From Sanderia malayensis (lineage: Eukaryota > Cnidaria > Scyphozoa > Semaeostomeae > Pelagiidae), in assembly GCA_013076295.1 (NCBI GenBank), contig RQOL01000915.1, positions 1,364,001 through 1,428,000 of the forward strand: a stretch of 64,000 nt of DNA. Direction: 5' to 3'. Made by a program: the position numbers and the translations under genes. Under the pieces are notes generated by a model. That model had not been told where the DNA came from. It searched no databases and worked only from the letters and a program-made list of their open reading frames with translations. Of the stretch, positions 58,329 through 64,000 are shown in pieces (position 1 is the first letter of the stretch; each line of letters opens with the position of its first letter).

Positions 58329-60425
58329 GCCGCTTGGGGTCTGTGCATTTAGGAACTCCATCGGGTATGCATGTGCCCCTTCTGGGTCATCTGTGAGGAC
58401 TTTGTCTGCACTGAAGTATGTATGTGTTGGAGTTTGAAGTCTTTGGAGAATGAGTTTGTTGATTTTATGAGAATTCTCATTCTTTGGCGTTAGGCAGCAT
58501 CGTTCCGACATTGCTAGTGGATTGAGCATGAGATTAGCTTCACCTGATGTTGGATGTGGGTATATTGAGTCGATCATCTGTTGGCTCGAGTTGACACAAA
58601 TTCTGTCTGGTGAGGTGATAATCTCATTCTCGTTGTGAGGCTCAGTGTGATTGCCAATTTGCAGAAGCCATTCTGAAAATTCCTGATAGGTTGCATCCTG
58701 TATAGCCCGCATGTTTCTGTGAAGGCGATGCTGCTCAAAGATGCCCAAAGATCTCTGATTTGCAATGACTTGAGGCTTTCTGCAACAATTTTTTCTCTGC
58801 CTGCTCTGCTGATGACAGGCAGCACCTGACGGAAATCACCTCTAAGAGGCATGAACTTGCCGTCAAATGGCCTAAACACGTGGGTGATGTCTCTGAGCAA
58901 GAAGTCGACTGCTCTTAGGGCATTTCCAGGAATCATGGAGACTTCGTCCCAGATGAATAAGGCAGCGTTTCGTAGCATTTGAGCTCATGCACTCTGTATC
59001 TTGATGTTACATGTGGAGTTTGGTAGCAGCGGAATGGGAATTTGAAATGTCGAATGTATTGTACTTCCATTGATTAGAATTGTTGCTGCTACACCTGACC
59101 ACGCCATGCACTGAACTTTGTGTCCCATGTACTGTAGGCTGTGCACCAGAGTGTTGTATAGGAAAGTCTTCCCTGTGCCTGCATGCCCATCTACAAAGTA
59201 GCAATTCTGTTCAGACTGATTCTGCACAGCTTTGATGACTTTTGTGTGGATCTCAAGTTGCTCTGGGTTGAGACTTGTTAACATTGCCAGTTGTTGTTGC
59301 AGTTCAGTCATGATATCTATGTGATCTGCATCTGAAAATGGATACAAATGTCTTAAAATTTGAAATATAAAATTTGAATAGTTATGAAAGCAGTTGACCC
59401 CAGGTGGAAAGGATGCTTACCAGGTGTGGGTATAAAAAAATTGTTAGGTAGGTCTTGCAGGTCAGGATAGTTGTTAATGCAGTGGCTGTGAACATGCAAA
59501 GTGTTGTCAATGTTGAGAAGGCACTGGTACATGTGCCTGTCTGCGAATGTGACTGTGGCATCTGTTAACTGTTCTTGTCTGACGAAGTCCTCACTCATGA
59601 CATCAACAAATTCGTTGAACAGAGCTTGAAGATCTGATGGTGGTTGAAACATCAACAATGTTGCAAAGAGCTCTCTCAACTGTGAAGGCATGTTGAAGAG
59701 AGCTGCTTCAGCCATTAGCGTCTGTGTTCGGCATCGTCTTCCAATAATCCCATGGCCAGTGCAGCAAGCCCGAATGTATTGTGAGGCTGATTGTTGACTG
59801 TGCAAATTTCTTCAAATGATGTTGCTCTACGTCGGTTGAGTAGTAGAAGCCTGAGTGCGTAATTTTCTTTCTGTCTTGGATTGGCTTGGTATATCCTACC
59901 AATGATTGGCTTTGTTCTTTTTTGTCTTTTGTGCCACGTTCTTGTTCTTTGGTTGTAGGTGTAGTACTCAGGAATTTCATGGTAGAGGTAATCACGTGCA
60001 GTTGGATCTTGCTGATTGAGAGTAAACCATGCGGTAAGACTCGTATTTGGATTGATGTTCTGAAGAGAGCGTTCATTGCCAGCTTGAAAGTAGACAGAGT
60101 TTTGCAGCGGAAGATGAGCCTGAAGGCGTTGGATAGCGTGGCTCTTTTCGTGCATGCTGAACTTCAGCATGCGATGTACTGCCTCATGAGGGCCAAGATA
60201 TCTTGCATTGATGTATTGATGAACTTCGTTATGTTGGACATGTTGCGCTCGTTGAGGTTGATTTTCTTCGATGATTTCGACGTTTGCCATGTCTTGACCT
60301 TTGTGAATGTACTTGAAGATATACTTCACGCATTTGATGGAGGACCAAACTTCAACGTTCATGTGCGATTCAAATCGCAAATGTCGGAAACTGACTTATA
60401 TCTTGTGACCATAGCTATAGCTGTC
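58329..60425 (-). pseudogene. Helitron Rep/helicase gene, copy 2, truncated at both ends
   Basis: Same family as the gene at 21-26 kb but clearly diverged. Order: Rep tyrosine region KYIFKYIHKGQD (about 60290-60330), CHEIPEYY-type linker, RQEQLTDATVTFADRHMYQ, an intron at 59332-59420, then Walker A GHAGTGKTFLYN (His replaces the usual Pro), WDEVSMIPG, RGDFRQVLPVI and NPLAMSERCCLTPKN. Frameshifts occur near 59750, 58980 and 58740. The frame is cut at FLNAQTPSG by the Academ-like right end (58328), so the last third of the helicase is missing. On the 5' side homology stops near 60425. The intron sits at the same place as in copy 1. Confidence 0.88.
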
Positions 60426-60779
60426 AACATAAAGTGATTGATTTATATATATAGACAAAAGTCATGTGAGGGGGTGATGTGATTAGGAATCGGACAAGAC
60501 TGGAAGGTTGTGTTTTTCTTATCAATTACTGGTTGTGTTTATTATAATAATTACATAAAATCGAGTGAGATTCATTCAGTGTCTCTGGGAACTGAGCGCG
60601 GCGTCAGAAGATTCCCCACACTGAAAGCGGCGACCACGAAGGGACTCTCAATCAAAAGGAAATTATTGTAAACAAACAAGGACAGTGAAGAGGAAGTTAG
60701 GCCAACTGCCTATCGAATTGGAACTCGTGAACTCGTGAACACTATCTCGAGCACTACTATCAGAAGGAAACATAAAACA
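60426..60779 (+). other. Probable leader/LTR remnant of the BEL/Pao element
   Basis: Starts with TATATATATAGAC, a border also seen beside other repeats here. It contains GGCGACCACGAAGGGAC, which could be a tRNA primer-binding site, shortly before the coding region. No matching LTR is in the window. Confidence 0.35.
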
Positions 60780-62190
60780 ATGGCATCTCTAATAGAGAAA
60801 CATGAAAAGCTAATGAAGCTAGCAAAGATAACATTCGATGAACTCGTTGGTATTGCTGGTGATGCAGAAAAGGAGGACATAGAAATCGGCTACGAACAAA
60901 CGGGGATTACAAGGATTGGATACGGTTCTGGAACCAATTCCAGGTGGAAGTAGATGGATCAAACATATCAGAGATCAGCAAGCTCCACTACCTGATTGAG
61001 CTAACAAAAGGAAAACCTAGACAGGATATTCTGGGACTTCCCCATTCAGTAGACGGGTACGAAGAAGCAAAGAGAATATTGGTTTCAACATGTGGAAAGG
61101 ACTCTAAGGTCCACAAGGCACTGATAAAAGAAATAGAGAATCTCCATCAGATCACAAACATTCATAAAACAGCGAGTGTTCATGAATTTTACAACAAGCT
61201 TTCTCGTACAGTGCGAACGCTTGCAACACTCAAGAAATTAGATTCAGCCCAAAGTACAGTGTACACTCTATTGGCTAAACTTGGGCCAGTCAGGGAGATT
61301 TTGGCTCAGGCTGATGATGACTGGGAGGAGTGGCAACTGGAAGACATTACAGAGAACTTGCGAAAGTACGTTGAGCGAAATCCATTGATGTCTGGAGAGA
61401 ATATTGATAGAAGCTTTGGAAACCGAGAGAGATCTCAGCAAAGAGACAAGATGCTTCTAGGCAATGGACAGCGTAGCAGAAGAAACTTCGGAGGATGTGT
61501 GTATTGTGGAAATGGCCAACATAAAAGTGTAGACTGTACAACGGTCTTAAGCATAGCCAGTCGAAGAGAGATCTTGAAGAGCAAGAAACTCTGCTATAAC
61601 TGTACGGGAGCTGGACATTCCGCCTCAAATTGCTACTCTAGATGCTGTACAAAGTGTGGGCAGAAACATCACACGTCTATATGTGAGAAACAGGAGACAA
61701 CAGTGCCTACACAAGGTTCAGAGAAAAACATGAGTGCATCAAGTAGAGAAACCCGGACAATCCATGCAACTTTAATGGCAAAAGTCAACGGACAAGAGGC
61801 CCGTATATTGATTGACACAGGAGCGAGTAGCTCCTATGTATGCTCGGACCTGATATCGAAGCTATCATTGAAACCGGCTCGCACAGAAACCAGGTGCATT
61901 GAGCAAATGTATGGGACGGTGACAAGGCAAGTGGAGATCTACAACGTCAACATCAAGTCCTTGGTGAGAGATGGGCTGCGGACTACCAGAGGATTCGAAC
62001 AACAGAACAACCAGTGCTTGGAGACAATCCAGACTGTGATCCAGGTGCAGTGTTCACAATGCTGGGTTGGATGCTATATGGGAGGCTTGGTTCTGATTCG
62101 TCAGCTGCAGAGAAGAGTTTCTTTCTCAACTCGAGTAAAACAGAGTTTGAGAGACTCTGTTCGCTAGACATTCTTGGATTGGAAGAAACA
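60780..62190 (+). pseudogene. BEL/Pao gag and protease part, frameshifted
   Basis: From ATG at 60780 a short N-terminal frame (MASLIEKHEKLMKLAKITF) runs to about 60900. A shift and probable deletion lead into the DUF1759 frame at 60944 (VDGSNISEISKLHYL). The CCHC-type knuckles follow (CVYCGNGQHKSVDC, CYNCTGAGHSASNC, CTKCGQKHHTSIC), then the aspartic protease (ILIDTGASSSYVC, about 61807-61845). A further shift near 61975 moves to the frame reading YQRIRTTEQPVLGD and FTMLGWMLYGRL. The element differs from the fragment at 42.5 kb, so two BEL lineages are present. Confidence 0.85.
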
Positions 62191-64000
62191 GGCCACGAGC
62201 AGGAGTTCCACGAGAGCTTTACGAGCAATCTGCTCAAAAGCAAAGAGAACTTCTATAAAACAAGACTGCCATAGAAGACTGATCGTATGAGCTTACCAAA
62301 CAACAAGGCACTTGCAGAGAAAAGGCTGCTGAACACAATACGTCGATTGCAGAAGATAGGGAAGCTAGCAGACTACGATGACATTATGCAAGAGCAGATT
62401 AAGGAAGGAATACTTGAGAAGACCCCAGATGATCCGACTGGAGAAGTTGTACACTACATCCCTCATCAGCCAGTGTTCAGAGAGGGTGCAGAGACTACCA
62501 AGCTGAGAATAGTTTATGACTGTTCAGCGAAACAGAGCGAGTATCAACCATCTCTCAACGACTGCCTTGAGACTGGGCCATTGCTACAGCCATTACTATT
62601 TGACATCATTTTAAGGAATAGGATGAAAAGGTACTGCATTATGGGAGACATAAAAAAGGCCTTTCTTCAGATACGCATTGATGAAGCAGATCGTGATGCA
62701 CAACGAATCATGTGGTACAACAATCTTGAAGAAAGGAAGCCAGCTGAATACAGATTTACAAGAGTAATTTTTGGGGCAGCTTCAAGCCCTTACATCTTGG
62801 GAGCAACATTACAGAAACATGTGTCGGACTACTTAACCAAGTACCCGGAAACAGCGAAGGCGTTGCTGCTCGATACGTATGTGGACGACATACAGTATGG
62901 GACTGATTCTCTCCAAGAGCTTGAGAAGTTTAAAGTCGAATCAACGGAAATAATGAATAAAGGGGGCTTTACCCTTCATAAGTGGCATAGTAACGTGAGT
63001 GCTCTGGAGACTGGTCCCGTTCAAAACAAAGAACAGGTACTCAATCAAGAGGATAGCCAGAATACGACGACAAAGATTCTGGGAATACCATGGAACAAAA
63101 CAGAAGACACAGTTAAAGTCGACTTTAGTCCTCTCAGTGAAACAAATGGACCAATAACTAAGAGGAAAGTTTTAGCTTCGATCAACAGTGTCTACGATTT
63201 GCACGGGTGGGTTGCGCCTGTAATGATAACGGCAAAGATTCTGTTCAGTGAACTATGCCTCAGGAAAGTGACATGGGACGAACCAGTGCCTGAAGATCTT
63301 AGCAAGCGATGGAATCAATGGATCAAAGGATTAAAGAACTGTGATCATATTACAATACCGAGATATGTTGCAGACAATGGTATAAACGTATTCATAATAC
63401 ATGGCTTTGCAGAGGCGAGCAAATTAGCGATATGTGCAGCCATTTATGTATCAGTCAAGAACTCTGATGGGACAGCTAGTCAGAATTTACTGGTGTCCAA
63501 ATCACGCATTGCGCCGAAGGATACCTCCATTCCAAGACTGGAGCTCTTTGCTGCTCATATGCTAGCCAAGCTGGTAAGCCACGTGAAGGGAGCTCTGAGC
63601 ACTTACTCAATTCAAGAGTGTCATATGTGGTCTGACAGTATGACAGTTCTCTATTGGCTTGCAAGTAAAGGAACTTGGTCGGTATACGTACGGAATCGTG
63701 TACGTGCAATTCAAGACTTGGGTAAATGGGTGTGGCACCATGTCCCCACCAAAGAGAACCCAAGCGATCTTGGTACCAGAGGGATACCTCCTGCTAAACT
63801 TGATGAATTTTGGTTCAAAGGACCAAACTGGCTCATCAATGAAGAATTTTGGCCAAATCAACAGGAGATTACTCAAACGAAAGAAGCGGTTGCTGAGATT
63901 ATACCAAAGCAAACCGAGAAAACGCTCCTCGCAACAGCCAACGAGGTGAACACAGAGCAGCAGGAGTGGACAAACGGGATTCTACAAAAGTACGGCTATT
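62191..64000 (+). pseudogene. BEL/Pao reverse transcriptase and RNase H, continues beyond window
   Basis: After the linker a single TAG at about 62272 replaces an expected Trp codon, in a place where the fragment at 42.5 kb has LPWK. From there the frame is open to the window end: LRIVYDCSAKQSEYQPSLND, IMGDIKKAFLQI, TYVDDIQYG (YVDD active site, about 62880), KILGIPWNK, the RNase H region (HGFAEASKLAICAAIYV; IPRLELFAAHML) and the start of the integrase linker (VPTKENPSDLGTRG). The integrase core and right LTR lie outside. Confidence 0.88.

Overview
The window looks like a transposon-rich stretch of an animal genome, most likely a cnidarian and perhaps an anthozoan. The evidence is spliceosomal introns with GT/AG borders, low GC content, and eukaryotic mobile elements (Tc1, Ginger, Helitron, BEL/Pao, CR1/Jockey-like LINE, hAT, Academ). 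The phylum is inferred from remembered protein families, not proven. I found no convincing host gene, rRNA, tRNA or CRISPR array.

Left part (1-28 kb). A decayed Tc1-like transposase is followed by a minus-strand pseudogene joining a HUH endonuclease to an SF3 helicase. Next come a 3-copy ~347-bp repeat, the first hairpin-rich modules, and a 64-bp satellite of about 24.6 copies. A minus-strand multi-exon Ginger-type transposase (10.3-16.8 kb) carries an H2C2 zinc-binding domain, DDE integrase, GPY/F domain, Ulp1-like C48 protease and PHD finger. A hAT MITE with a perfect 8-bp duplication sits inside its split PHD finger. Nine consecutive small hairpins lie just upstream. A minus-strand Helitron (21.1-26.2 kb) follows, with duplicated 123-nt exons.

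Middle (28-45 kb). Four macro-units of a composite repeat stand in tandem: hairpin module, CATA microsatellite, 14-bp minisatellite, then a 1.0-1.5 kb body. A broken LINE, a foldback MITE and a doubly truncated BEL/Pao pol fragment follow. An inverted copy of a repeat also seen at 4.9 kb cuts off the BEL fragment.

Right part (45-64 kb). A 114-bp satellite of about 44 units stops exactly at the most notable object: a 7.6-kb AcademH-like DNA transposon (50731-58328) with perfect 242-bp terminal inverted repeats. Two convergent spliced genes, a DUF6589-type transposase and a RecQ-like helicase, start inside those repeats, so promoter, start codon and first six codons are shared. A 1,022-bp hAT-type element with an 8-bp duplication has split the transposase near its C-terminus. 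The right flank is a Helitron helicase cut in mid-gene and the left flank is satellite, so the locus has been rearranged. A BEL/Pao retrotransposon with a frameshift and a stop runs off the window end.
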